From the NCBI GenBank assembly GCA_946536225.1, contig CAMNEE010000001.1, positions 496,001-560,000 on the forward strand: a stretch of 64,000 nucleotides of DNA. The letters run 5' to 3'. Positions 1 through 8,060 of this stretch are shown here, piece after piece (position 1 is the first letter of the stretch; each line of letters starts with the position of its first letter). The notes below the pieces were generated by a model. The model was not told where the DNA came from and made no database searches. It saw nothing but the letters and a program-made list of their open reading frames with translations. The stretch is from UBA6985 sp946536225 (lineage in GTDB: Bacteria > Bacillota_I > Bacilli_A > RF39 > UBA660). Both the position numbers and the translations under genes were made by a program.

Positions 1-16
1 AAAGTAAAAGTTTTTC

Positions 17-45
17 TTGCACTTAAAAAGTTAAGCAATTATAAT
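17..45 (+). promoter_or_regulatory. Promoter of first gene
   Basis: TTGCAC at 17-22 and a perfect TATAAT at 40-45 are 17 nt apart. The predicted transcript would start just upstream of the AAAGGTGGG ribosome-binding site of the gene at 65. The -35 box is weak. Confidence 0.5.
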
Positions 46-64
46 ACTTTGAAAGGTGGGAAAT

Positions 65-820
65 ATGAGCAAATATACAGAAATACTTGAAAAAGTACAA
101 GGTTATCTTCAAGATAATAACAATCCTGAATTAAAAGAAGGAGAAATAACATTATACGATTTATACAATATCGTAGATGAAGCTACTAAAGAACTATATA
201 AAAAGAAAGAAGCAGATGAACTACTACAAAAAGTTAACAAAGAAAACTCAATTGTTAAAAAAGTAGGAAGACTCTTTAAAAAGAAAGAAATATGTGATAG
301 ATTTGGAAGTATTTCTTTAAATATGGATGAAAAAGATGTTCATATGTGTTTTTATAGTGGGATGTATAACTGGTATGATGTATACTTAGATAGTGAAACA
401 GGTGAATTATATTCTAAATGTCCAAATAATGTTTATTTAGAAATAATAGATAAGCATTATGATGAAATACGTGATATTTTAGTTTCTCTTGAAGAATTTA
501 GAAGTTTAACTGGAATGACTAAATCTTCTCTTTCTAGTGATGATGGCACTGTTAAACAAGAAATTGATGATGGATTTATTAATGCAACTCTTAATTTGAC
601 TTCTTATGGTTGGTTAAAATTAGATATTTGTGTTAGTAAGAAATTTGATCCAGATGGAGTTTCAAAGAGAAATTATTATGAAAAAGATGCAATTCAAGAT
701 GTTATTGATAAAAATGATATGACTATTGCTAAGAACATTTTAGTTGATGAAAATAAGTTAGCTTCTGGATATAAGAAAATACTTAATAGACGTAAAAATA
801 AAAAAGAAGATGATAAATAG
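65..820 (+). CDS. Hypothetical protein, 251 aa
   Basis: I do not recognise this protein. It has no signal peptide or membrane segment. The first ~60 residues look helical and charged, a basic patch (KKVGRLFKKKE, about 65-75) follows, and the rest looks mixed alpha/beta with an aromatic segment (MYNWYDVYLD, about 100-109). The frame is open back to a GTG at 56, but that codon lies inside the AAAGGTGGG ribosome-binding site, so ATG 65 is the better start. It heads a run of short unrecognised + strand genes that reaches 3174. Confidence 0.75.
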   Translation: MSKYTEILEKVQGYLQDNNNPELKEGEITLYDLYNIVDEATKELYKKKEADELLQKVNKENSIVKKVGRLFKKKEICDRFGSISLNMDEKDVHMCFYSGMYNWYDVYLDSETGELYSKCPNNVYLEIIDKHYDEIRDILVSLEEFRSLTGMTKSSLSSDDGTVKQEIDDGFINATLNLTSYGWLKLDICVSKKFDPDGVSKRNYYEKDAIQDVIDKNDMTIAKNILVDENKLASGYKKILNRRKNKKEDDK

Positions 821-848
821 AAGGATATAGAAATATATCTTTCTTTTT
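821..848 (+). terminator. Weak rho-independent terminator
   Basis: AAGGATAT (821-828) can pair with ATATCTTT (835-842), with one G-U pair, before a T-rich stretch. It lies directly after the stop codon of the first gene. Confidence 0.45.
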
Positions 849-888
849 AAAATAAAAGATATTAATTTTAAAAAAACGAGGTGACAAT

Positions 889-1557
889 GTGTATAAAGAA
901 ATAAATGAAAATAGAGTTAAACGTACTTTTTCTGAAAAGTATAGATTATCAGCTGAAAGAATAGAAAAGTATGGTTTTAATCTTTATCATGGTATTAGAT
1001 TTGATGATATTAATAGACTTGAGTCAATTCTTCAAACAGGTGCTATTCTACCTAGTAGTAAGATTAAAGACTCATTTGTGTCATTTGATGGAACGGTTAA
1101 AGACTTATATATATGGTGTGATAGTGATGAAAACTGTAATAGGGGTAAATTTGTAAGTGTAATGCCTGATGAAGATGATTTAGAGTTTAGAGTATTTGTT
1201 AGAGAACATATATTTTTTGCTATTAAAGGTTCAATAAAAGCATATGAAACAACACATGTTTCTTATGATGAATACTGTGAAATAAAAGATAAAAGTGAAG
1301 ATTATTATAGTTATGCTTTTAATGAATATTTTGTTCCTGAAGGAGTATCTTTAGATGATGTTCTTTATATTGGAATTGATTCTAGATTCTATTCAGGAGA
1401 TTATGAAAAAACAGTTAAAGATGTAATAAATTTATTAAAGGTATATAAAATAGAAATACCATTTAAGGACTTTAGTACTAATGAAGAAATATTTTGTTAT
1501 AAGAGTGAAGAAAATAATAAAAAAAGAACTAAAAAAATAAAAGAAACTAATCATTAA
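889..1557 (+). CDS. Hypothetical protein, possibly ADP-ribosyltransferase-like
   Basis: GTG start at 889, preceded by GAGGTGA at 879-885; the ATG at 887 is in a frame that closes after five codons. The 222-aa protein has LYHGIRFDDINRLESIL near residues 32-48 and NEYFVPEGVSLDDVLYIGI near 145-163. The first resembles the H-G-T/x-R helix of ADP-ribosyltransferase-fold proteins. The second resembles the E-x-x-V-P segment with a following hydrophobic strand seen in DarT-like and related enzymes. These are pattern resemblances only. The last 15 residues are lysine-rich and probably disordered. A DraG-type ADP-ribosylglycohydrolase lies at 15821 but is not adjacent. Confidence 0.6.
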   Translation: MYKEINENRVKRTFSEKYRLSAERIEKYGFNLYHGIRFDDINRLESILQTGAILPSSKIKDSFVSFDGTVKDLYIWCDSDENCNRGKFVSVMPDEDDLEFRVFVREHIFFAIKGSIKAYETTHVSYDEYCEIKDKSEDYYSYAFNEYFVPEGVSLDDVLYIGIDSRFYSGDYEKTVKDVINLLKVYKIEIPFKDFSTNEEIFCYKSEENNKKRTKKIKETNH

Positions 1558-1622
1558 TGTTATAATTAATTTTGTATAGAAAGGTAAATAGTAATAATAC
1601 TATTTTGTTAGGGAGGAAAATT

Positions 1623-2429
1623 ATGTTATTACCACTTTTAGAGTCTTATAATGCATTAGGAAGACCATCATTTGAATTAATAAAATCAAAAGAAGAATTA
1701 GAAAGTGCTATTAAAAAATATAGAGGAATACTTGTGCCTGAGGTAACAGAGTATCTTGATTCACTTGTTAATCTAGAATTTTCTGTTTTAAGAAATGATA
1801 TTATTAGTGAACAAGATAGATATGCTTTGTCACAACTTGATATTTATAAAAGTCTTGCTCAATATAATGTATATCATAGAGCAATAAATATTTTTAAGAA
1901 TCAAAAAGATGTTCGACTTCTTACAAATGATAACTCTCGTTCTGGAGTTGAAGCAGATGCTCTTTTTGGAGAATCTCAAGAGATTATGTATGTATTTAAT
2001 CATAATGATAAAACGAGTGATTATGGCTCTATTAAAATAGCAAGAATAAAAGAAAACGATGGACAAAGAGAAAATGAAATTAAAGATCTTGAAAGAGAAT
2101 TAAGATTTACATCTGTAGGTAATTTAAAACCTAGTGTAGATGCTGATGGTAGGGCTTTAATTGGTGCTAACTCTATGGCATATTCAATATATGAATCTAA
2201 AGTTGATGCTCTTAAAAATAAAATTGAAAAATTAAAAAATGCGAGTTCTTTAAGTGATGATGATAAGAGAATTATGGAACTTACAAATTATTTTCATGAT
2301 TTAATACTAGATGACTATGGTATAAAGTTAAATGATGATGAAATGAAAGAAAAATCAGCTCATACAACACAAAAACAAAAAGTTCTTGCACCACATTTTG
2401 ATGTTTATAGATATACTTTATATAAATAA
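1623..2429 (+). CDS. Hypothetical protein, 268 aa
   Basis: Unrecognised soluble protein. The frame is open from a TTG at 1572, but a strong GGGAGG (1611-1616) stands just before ATG 1623, so I start there. The middle contains a charged segment, and a likely coiled coil (ESKVDALKNKIEKLKN) occurs near residues 192-207, followed by an acidic helix-rich stretch. It is followed by a strong terminator at 2431, so it probably ends a transcript that includes the upstream gene. Confidence 0.75.
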   Translation: MLLPLLESYNALGRPSFELIKSKEELESAIKKYRGILVPEVTEYLDSLVNLEFSVLRNDIISEQDRYALSQLDIYKSLAQYNVYHRAINIFKNQKDVRLLTNDNSRSGVEADALFGESQEIMYVFNHNDKTSDYGSIKIARIKENDGQRENEIKDLERELRFTSVGNLKPSVDADGRALIGANSMAYSIYESKVDALKNKIEKLKNASSLSDDDKRIMELTNYFHDLILDDYGIKLNDDEMKEKSAHTTQKQKVLAPHFDVYRYTLYK

Positions 2430-2430
2430 A

Positions 2431-2458
2431 AAATAAATACGAATGTATTTATTTTTTT
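2431..2458 (+). terminator. Rho-independent terminator
   Basis: AAATAAATAC (2431-2440), loop GAAT, GTATTTATTT (2445-2454): a perfect 10-bp stem running into a T tract. Confidence 0.85.
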
Positions 2459-2482
2459 ATTTGAGGTTTAAACTATAATCTA

Positions 2483-2491
2483 TGCTATAAT
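2483..2491 (+). promoter_or_regulatory. Extended -10 promoter
   Basis: TGCTATAAT, an exact TGnTATAAT extended -10 box, 22 nt upstream of the ATG at 2514. No clear -35 box is visible. Confidence 0.6.
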
Positions 2492-2513
2492 AGTCTATGT
2501 ACAAGGTGATAAT

Positions 2514-2930
2514 ATGGATGATATACTTGGATATGACTGTGATGGTAAAGAAATATATGAGTATAGAATACTTCGTGCTATTTGGTCAAATGATATAGAT
2601 ATAGAAGAGTTAGTTGATGCTGATCCTAGACAATATTGTGCTTTAATAGGTGATGATGGTAAAGCATATGCAATAAGTGTTTTTGATAATTGGCATAAAG
2701 ATTTAATTAGAAAAAGAGAAAAAATAAAAGATGATGAAGAAATCCCTACAATAGTTAAACCAATAAGTGAAATGGTAAACTATGAAGTAGCAGAGTGTTA
2801 TGATGGTGAACTATATTATGAGTTTGATCGTTATGATTTAAAGAAAAGACTAAATAGTATTTTAAAAAATAATAAAATAAAGGTATTACTTAAAACTAAT
2901 AAAAGAAAAGGTGATAATTATGGAAAATAA
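2514..2930 (+). CDS. Hypothetical protein, 138 aa
   Basis: Small unrecognised protein with an acidic N-terminal half (GYDCDGKEIYEY, then DIDIEELVDADP) and a basic C-terminal tail (LLKTNKRKGDNYGK). No membrane segment. AAGGTGATAAT precedes the ATG. Its last 11 bases overlap the start of the next gene, which points to translational coupling. Confidence 0.7.
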   Translation: MDDILGYDCDGKEIYEYRILRAIWSNDIDIEELVDADPRQYCALIGDDGKAYAISVFDNWHKDLIRKREKIKDDEEIPTIVKPISEMVNYEVAECYDGELYYEFDRYDLKKRLNSILKNNKIKVLLKTNKRKGDNYGK

Positions 2931-3174
2931 TGATAATAATAAAAAAACTTATACTATTAAAGAAATACTTGAAAGAGAACCTAAAAGAACTGAAGATAGT
3001 CTAGAATATAGAAAAGCAGTTCGCGCTACAAATGAAAAAATAAGAGAATATGAATTATCTCAAGCTAGAATGTATGCTGAAGCTGATAAATATGTATCAA
3101 TGAGTTTTTCTAGTATAGTTAGAAAAAACGGTAAGGTTTTATCTAGAAAACCTAAAAAGAAAAAATTATTTTAA
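2920..3174 (+). CDS. Hypothetical small basic protein, 84 aa
   Basis: Starts at ATG 2920 inside the end of the previous gene; the GTG at 2911 is part of the ribosome-binding site AAAGGTGATAATT. The protein is highly charged, likely helical (EILEREPKRTEDSLEYRKAVRATNEK) and ends in a basic tail (SRKPKKKKLF). The overlap suggests a two-gene operon with the 138-aa gene. Function unknown. Confidence 0.7.
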   Translation: MENNDNNKKTYTIKEILEREPKRTEDSLEYRKAVRATNEKIREYELSQARMYAEADKYVSMSFSSIVRKNGKVLSRKPKKKKLF

Positions 3175-3225
3175 AGGCTTATAAATTAAGAACATTATTT
3201 AAAGTAAATAAAAAAGGATGAAAAT

Positions 3226-4920
3226 ATGATAAATTTTAATGATATTAAATATGAAAGACTAGATTATGATAAAACTAAAATTAAGATTAATGGTTTATTA
3301 GGTAAACTTACTTGTTCTAATGATCCAGAACAATATACCCAAATTGTAAAAGAAATAATTAATATTCAAAATCATATTGAAGAAATGTATGATTATGCAG
3401 ATATTAATAATATGAGAAACGCTAAAGATGAATTTTTCTCTAATGAAATGGATTATTGGAATGCTAATAAAGTTAAATATGATTCATTATTTATTCCTTT
3501 TTACAATGAAATAAATAACTCAAAGTATAAAGAAGAATTAAAGCGTGTTTTACCGGCTAATTTCTTTAGAATAATTGAATATCAAATGAGAGTAACAAGT
3601 GATGAGATTGCTGATTTAGTTAAAAAAGAAAATGAATTAATGATGAAATGCAGAAAATTAAATCTTGCTAAATTAGATTATGATGGTGAAGAAAAAACAA
3701 TAGGAAAAATTAGTGCTGACTTCAGCAGTAAAGATAGAAGTGTAAGAAAAAAAGCACATGATTTTATAAATGATTACTATTATGATAATCAAGAAGAATA
3801 TGACAAAATTCTATTTGAACTTGTTAAGGTTAGAAATGAAATAGCTAAAAAGCTTGGATTTAAAAATGCAGTTGAATATAGTATTTATAAACTAAAAAGA
3901 TTTGATTATGATTATTCAGATATAACTAAATTTAGAAATAATATAATTAAATACATTATTCCTGTTTGTAATACATTAAATGAATGGAAAAAGGAAGAAC
4001 TAGGAATAGATGAATTAAAATATTATGACACAGTATTCTTTACTGAGATGCCTAAACCCAAATATGAAGGTGAAGAGTTACTTGAACATTTGATGGAATC
4101 ATTTAAAGAAGTTGATGAAGAACTATCTAAAATGTTTAATTTTATGTTAGAAAATGGTTATATCGATTTTGTTTCTAGAAGTGATAAAGTTAATTTTTCT
4201 ATTACGAATTATTTAGTTGAAACATGTGTACCAGTTGTTACAGGTAATTATAAAGGTACTTATTTTGATGTAAAAACCACAACTCATGAAATAGGACATT
4301 CTTTTCAAAAGTATTGTGCATCTAAAGAAGATAAGAAAAAAATTGTTTCTGCTTTATTGAAATATCCAACCATGGAAGTTGCTGAAATATTTTCTTATGC
4401 TATGGAATTTATTATGATGAATCATCTAGGTAATATTTTTAGTGAAGAAGATTATAAAAAATATTGTTTCCTTAAAATGTATAATTTTATAAATGATTTA
4501 CCACAAAGATGCTTAGTAGATGAATTTCAACAAGTAATATATTCTAAAGAAGATTTAAAGTTAGAAGATATTAGAAAAACTTGGTTAGAATTATCCCATA
4601 AATATAATATGGATAAAACGAATGATGGACATATTAATTTAAGTACAGGTGGAACTTTTTATAGTGTTTCTCATATATACTATAATCCATTTTATTATAT
4701 AGATTATGCTCTTGCTTGTTTTGATGCATTATCTATTTGGGATAAATGTGATAAAAATATAGGTTTATTTAAAGAAATAGGAGGAGTTGCATCATATTAC
4801 TCATTTAAAGAATTAATTGATAAATATAATATGCCTAATCCTTTTGATGAAAAGACTGTAGAAGAAGTATCAAAAAAATTAGAAAAAGAATTAAAAAATA
4901 ATAGAATAATTAGAAAGTAA
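3226..4920 (+). CDS. M3 family oligoendopeptidase
   Basis: A 564-aa zinc metallopeptidase of the PepF/M3 family, which cleaves short peptides in the cytoplasm. The metal site is T-T-H-E-I-G-H-S with H354, E355 and H358. A downstream glutamate in PTMEVAEIFSYAMEF, about 25-30 residues later, is the expected third ligand. The N-terminal half is the helical domain typical of the family, and the length is normal. AAAAAGGATGAAAAT gives a good ribosome-binding site. It has no link to the small genes before it, and the copied rbgA leader region begins just after it. Confidence 0.9.
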   Translation: MINFNDIKYERLDYDKTKIKINGLLGKLTCSNDPEQYTQIVKEIINIQNHIEEMYDYADINNMRNAKDEFFSNEMDYWNANKVKYDSLFIPFYNEINNSKYKEELKRVLPANFFRIIEYQMRVTSDEIADLVKKENELMMKCRKLNLAKLDYDGEEKTIGKISADFSSKDRSVRKKAHDFINDYYYDNQEEYDKILFELVKVRNEIAKKLGFKNAVEYSIYKLKRFDYDYSDITKFRNNIIKYIIPVCNTLNEWKKEELGIDELKYYDTVFFTEMPKPKYEGEELLEHLMESFKEVDEELSKMFNFMLENGYIDFVSRSDKVNFSITNYLVETCVPVVTGNYKGTYFDVKTTTHEIGHSFQKYCASKEDKKKIVSALLKYPTMEVAEIFSYAMEFIMMNHLGNIFSEEDYKKYCFLKMYNFINDLPQRCLVDEFQQVIYSKEDLKLEDIRKTWLELSHKYNMDKTNDGHINLSTGGTFYSVSHIYYNPFYYIDYALACFDALSIWDKCDKNIGLFKEIGGVASYYSFKELIDKYNMPNPFDEKTVEEVSKKLEKELKNNRIIRK

Positions 4921-4972
4921 TAATAGGATACTATAAAAAATAATAATTGCTATTATGTTTTACATTCAATCA

Positions 4973-4995
4973 AGTAGGAGAAATCCTACTTTTTT
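4973..4995 (+). terminator. Terminator, left copy of the rbgA-upstream hairpin
   Basis: AGTAGGA (4973-4979), loop GAAA, TCCTACT (4984-4990) and a T run to 4995. It terminates the M3 peptidase gene. All 22 bases from 4973 to 4994 recur identically at 8852-8873 in front of rbgA, each time followed within a few bases by an AT-rich ATAATTA segment. The two hairpins therefore flank the accessory island as direct repeats. Confidence 0.85.
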
Positions 4996-5109
4996 GATAT
5001 AATTAAAATTGATGAAAATTAGTGAAAATATAGTAATTTTAAATTAAAAATCACTTAGGAATTGGTATGGTGAGAGTAGTTAGTCAAGGCCAAAAAAAGA
5101 GGTGGGATA

Positions 5110-5664
5110 ATGGAAACTATAATTATAAACGAAACAAAATTACATGATGATGATATTCAAAAGTTTGGTAATAAAGTAAGAGTAGTTTTATTATCTGATA
5201 ATAAAATATTAGTCTCGCATTATGGTGGAGTTATTTTATTACCAGGTGGTTCAATTGACAAAGGTGAAACAGCAGATGATGCAATTATTAGAGAATTAAA
5301 AGAAGAAACAGGAATTGTCTATGATGCAAATAGTTTAAAAGAATTATTGTTTCTTGAGTTCTACCAACCTAATTATCCAACCAGAAGAGATGAGGTTATT
5401 AATAGATTAATAAGAACCAAATTTTATTTTGGTCAATACAGAGGTATTGATTTAAAAAGCATTAATAGAACTGAAAATGAAGTGAAAGATAATTTTCGGT
5501 TAGATTTAATAGATTTAGATGAGTTTGCTTCATTGATAAATGAAGCATCTGAAAATCCAAGAAAAAAATATTTTGATAGAGAGAATCAAGAAGTAATAAA
5601 GGTATTAAAAAAAGTTAGAAATTTAAGGGAGCTGATCCAAATGAATAAAATAAAACTAATATAA
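5110..5664 (+). CDS. Nudix hydrolase
   Basis: A 184-aa Nudix-family pyrophosphohydrolase that would hydrolyse a nucleoside diphosphate linked to another group; the substrate cannot be told. A complete Nudix box, G-x5-E-x7-R-E-L-x-E-E-x-G-I, spans residues 47-69 (GGSIDKGE, then RELKEETGI). GAGGTGGGA lies just before the ATG. The last ~14 codons (residues NLRELIQMNKIKLI) are read from a degenerate copy of the rbgA leader and first codons (5621-5670), so the natural C-terminus was probably lost or extended when that junction formed. It is the first cargo gene of the 5-8.8 kb island. Confidence 0.9.
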   Translation: METIIINETKLHDDDIQKFGNKVRVVLLSDNKILVSHYGGVILLPGGSIDKGETADDAIIRELKEETGIVYDANSLKELLFLEFYQPNYPTRRDEVINRLIRTKFYFGQYRGIDLKSINRTENEVKDNFRLDLIDLDEFASLINEASENPRKKYFDRENQEVIKVLKKVRNLRELIQMNKIKLI

Positions 5665-5670
5665 ATTGGT
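5621..5670 (+). repeat. rbgA 5'-end copy A
   Basis: Fifty bases that align with 8893-8943, from the rbgA ribosome-binding site through codon 10, at about 42 of 51 positions with one gap. The ATG sits 20 bases in, as in rbgA, and is followed by AATAAAATAAAACTAATAT. After ATTGGTTG the similarity to rbgA stops. The copy overlaps the 3' end of the Nudix gene. Confidence 0.8.
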
Positions 5671-5712
5671 TGAGAACAGCTTTATCTTAACAAGAAAAAA
5701 AGGTGAAATATA

Positions 5713-7068
5713 ATGAGTATAGAATCAGTAATTGATAATTTAAATAAAGATTACATATATGAAGAAGGAATCTTTGATTGTAGAAAACTTTATCAAAATA
5801 AGAAAAAAGTATTATTTTTATGTTTGGATCGATATTTGAAACAAAATCCGAATATAGATTATAAAAAAGTTTTGCAATTGTTTTATAATAAAATTGGTTT
5901 TGGTGAAGCAATAGAATATAATTCAAATATATTTGCTTCTACTAATATTTTTGATGAACAATTTATTAATAATCTTATTTTTTTGATGATTAATAATAAG
6001 TCTTTAAAAAGTTATAATAATATAAAAAACTATTTTGAAATAAAAAGTGAATTATGTAATAATTTATACAAAAATATGGATGATTCTATGTTGTATTCGT
6101 TTGAATATGATGGTGAATGGTTAACTTTTAATGATAAAGAAAAATATTTGAAGTGCTTAATTTTTATAAAAAAGTATAATGTTAGTATAAATTTTGTTGA
6201 GGATTTTTTATATGCATTTAATAACGATATAGAAAACATAGAAGTTCCAAAGAGAATATCTGATTTATTTAAAGAAATATCATATATTTATAATACAAAT
6301 AATATAAATGAGTTAAAACAAATATTTGAAAATAGTTCGACTAAAGAAGTTATCGATTTTTATGGATTATATAATAATTTAGCTGATGTTTTTTCAAGTA
6401 TTTATTTAGAAAATTGTTATAAACCTCAAAAAGAGGATTTATTAAAAGAAGTTGATGGTATTCAAATATATGAAGCTCCAGAAGAATGTTTTATGTTTGT
6501 ACATGTTTTGGGAGGCTTTTTCTTCGATAGAATTAATATAAATAGTGGATATAAAAATGATTGGAATTCTAGAAAAGAAAATTTTATTAGTATGTCTGCT
6601 ATAGGACCCGAGTTTTCTGAAACCTGCGACATAAAGGACGTTTGTTATGGATTTTATAGTTTTAATGCTAGTGATATATTAGGTTCTTCTACTAAAAATC
6701 TAGGTATGCATCAACATACAGACAGTTATGATTATTTTTATCCGTATCCTTCTGTATCCCTATTTGGAGATAATAGAGGTTATGATAAATTTTGCTTGCC
6801 TCATAATTTATTGATTGAATCAAAAAAAATACATAATCCTAATTCTCATATTCACGAAAATGAAGTAGCATATAAGAGATATGATAAAAACGGAAAAATA
6901 ATTCAACCTGACTATATAATATATTTTAGTGATGATAATAATGAAGAATTATTTCAAAAAAGTATGATAGCTGCTAAAGAATTTAATGTTCCTATAGTAA
7001 TGGTAAGTAAGAAAAAATGGTTAAAATATGAGAATAATTTTAATGAGATTAATAATAAAATGAGATAA
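5713..7068 (+). CDS. Hypothetical protein, 451 aa
   Basis: Unrecognised. No signal peptide or membrane helix. The first ~240 residues look helical and rich in Asn, Lys and Tyr. The C-terminal ~200 residues look alpha/beta and contain conserved-looking polar motifs: MHQHTDSYDYF, then HIHENEVAYKRYDKNG, then PDYIIYFSDDNNEE, then FNVPIVMVSKKKW at the end. The His/Glu/Arg cluster followed by two hydrophobic strands suggests an enzyme domain, but I cannot name it. The stop codon TAA (7066-7068) lies within rbgA copy B. Second cargo gene of the island; AAAAGGTGAAATATA provides the ribosome-binding site. Confidence 0.75.
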   Translation: MSIESVIDNLNKDYIYEEGIFDCRKLYQNKKKVLFLCLDRYLKQNPNIDYKKVLQLFYNKIGFGEAIEYNSNIFASTNIFDEQFINNLIFLMINNKSLKSYNNIKNYFEIKSELCNNLYKNMDDSMLYSFEYDGEWLTFNDKEKYLKCLIFIKKYNVSINFVEDFLYAFNNDIENIEVPKRISDLFKEISYIYNTNNINELKQIFENSSTKEVIDFYGLYNNLADVFSSIYLENCYKPQKEDLLKEVDGIQIYEAPEECFMFVHVLGGFFFDRININSGYKNDWNSRKENFISMSAIGPEFSETCDIKDVCYGFYSFNASDILGSSTKNLGMHQHTDSYDYFYPYPSVSLFGDNRGYDKFCLPHNLLIESKKIHNPNSHIHENEVAYKRYDKNGKIIQPDYIIYFSDDNNEELFQKSMIAAKEFNVPIVMVSKKKWLKYENNFNEINNKMR

Positions 7069-7099
7069 CTCTCATGAATGAAAATTAATATAAAATGGT
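7062..7099 (+). repeat. rbgA 5'-end copy B
   Basis: Bases 7062-7085 match 8901-8924 at 23 of 24 positions, covering GAGAT(A/G)ACTCTC and ATGAATGAAAAT. After a 5-base deletion the copy continues as TAATATAAAATGGT, matching 12 of 14 bases of the rbgA sequence. It supplies the stop codon of the 451-aa gene. Confidence 0.85.
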
Positions 7100-7150
7100 T
7101 GGTTTGTAATATGTTGACACATTTTATATCAATAAAAAGAGGTGAAGTAT

Positions 7151-7762
7151 ATGAAATATTTAGGAAGTAAAACTATAGAAACTGATAGGTTAATACTTAA
7201 AGCACAAACTATGGAGGAACAAAAATATTTATGGAGCGTATTAATGATTCCAGATGTTAATAGATATTATTTAACTGTTCCTAAAAAGTATGCTGAAAAG
7301 TTAAAAGATTGGAATAAACAAGAAGATTATTATAAAGAGGATATGAAACATGCTAATGACTTAGATGTATTTAGATGGAGTGTATTCTTAAAAGATACTG
7401 GAGAATGTATTGGTAGAGTTTCATGCCATGAAGCAAAAAGTGAAGATTATGAAATAGATGATCAAAGTATAAGAGGTGTTGGATGGTATATTGATCCTAA
7501 GTATAAAGGTCATGGATATGGTAATGAGGCAGCTCAGGCTATGATGGATTATATGTTTAATGAATGTGAAATAGAAGGAATAAAAACAGGGGCTGCAATT
7601 CAAAATCCAGCTTCATGGATGATAATGGAAAAATTTGGATTTGTTAGATTAGATAAAACAAAAATGGTAGAATATACATATGTTGATGAACCTGTTGAAG
7701 ATTATCAATATTATTTGACAAAAGAAATGTATTTTGAAAATAAAAACTGCTTAAAAAGGTAA
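7151..7762 (+). CDS. GNAT acetyltransferase (RimJ/RimL type)
   Basis: A 203-aa N-acetyltransferase using acetyl-CoA; target unknown. Family signs are ETDRLILKAQT at the N-terminus, GWYIDPKYKGHGYGNEAAQAMMDYMF (the acetyl-CoA-binding R/Q-x-x-G-x-G/A loop in the form KGHGYG, about residues 117-142) and the C-terminal NPASWMIMEKFGF. The ORF reaches back to GTG 7142, but AAGAGGTGA covers it, so ATG 7151 is the start. Third cargo gene of the island, with its own possible TTGACA upstream at 7114. Acetyltransferases and Nudix proteins are common cargo of gene cassettes in general. Confidence 0.88.
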   Translation: MKYLGSKTIETDRLILKAQTMEEQKYLWSVLMIPDVNRYYLTVPKKYAEKLKDWNKQEDYYKEDMKHANDLDVFRWSVFLKDTGECIGRVSCHEAKSEDYEIDDQSIRGVGWYIDPKYKGHGYGNEAAQAMMDYMFNECEIEGIKTGAAIQNPASWMIMEKFGFVRLDKTKMVEYTYVDEPVEDYQYYLTKEMYFENKNCLKR

Positions 7763-7810
7763 AATTGAGTTCTTGCAAGTTTTATAAAAAAAGAAGAAAA
7801 ATTAAGGAAA

Positions 7811-7879
7811 AGAAGAATAAACCCTGATGGTACATGGGGAGATACAGTTTTTTATTTCATAACTAAAAATGAATTATAA
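7811..7879 (+). pseudogene. Fragment of a second acetyltransferase-like gene
   Basis: One frame reads ..RRINPDGTWGDTVFYFITKNEL and then TAA (7877-7879). The pattern N-P-D-G-x-x-x-D-T-x-F-Y is typical of the C-terminal end of GNAT proteins. There is no start codon or upstream coding frame, so this looks like the tail of a deleted gene. The stretch is short and the call is tentative. Confidence 0.35.
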
Positions 7880-7897
7880 ATTAATGAGTTGGTAGGA

Positions 7898-7928
7898 ATG
7901 AATGAAAGTAAAACTAATATAAACTGCT
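7898..7928 (+). repeat. rbgA 5'-end copy C
   Basis: Thirty-one bases matching the first ten rbgA codons (8913-8943) at 28 positions. The frame is kept and would encode MNESKTNINCLSMI before a stop. Like copies A and B it has ATATAAA where rbgA has ATATTAA, and it diverges at the same point (tgcTTGAG here, tggTTGAG in copy A). Confidence 0.8.
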
Positions 7929-7947
7929 TGAGCATGATTTAACTAAC

Positions 7948-7971
7948 CCCTTTATATAATAAGGGCTTTTT
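7948..7971 (+). terminator. Possible terminator in the 7763-8060 gap
   Basis: CCCTT (7948-7952) and AAGGG (7961-7965) can pair, followed by CTTTTTAC. Apart from this hairpin, the gene-free stretch 7763-8060 holds the acetyltransferase fragment, rbgA copy C and the promoter at 8031. Confidence 0.5.
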
Positions 7972-8030
7972 ACTTTTACTGAGTGTTCGGAAAATGGTAA
8001 TCTTACGATGTAATTAAGTATTAAAAGATA

Positions 8031-8039
8031 TGGTATAAT
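8031..8039 (+). promoter_or_regulatory. Extended -10 promoter
   Basis: TGGTATAAT followed by ACTATCAAGGAAGTG, placing the expected transcription start just before the ribosome-binding site of the gene at 8061. Confidence 0.65.
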
Positions 8040-8060
8040 ACTATCAAGGAAGTGATTATT

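Noticed and set aside
971..1156. + strand ORF in another frame inside the gene at 889
   Set aside because: No ribosome-binding site, and its composition is that of a frame-shifted shadow of the longer gene.
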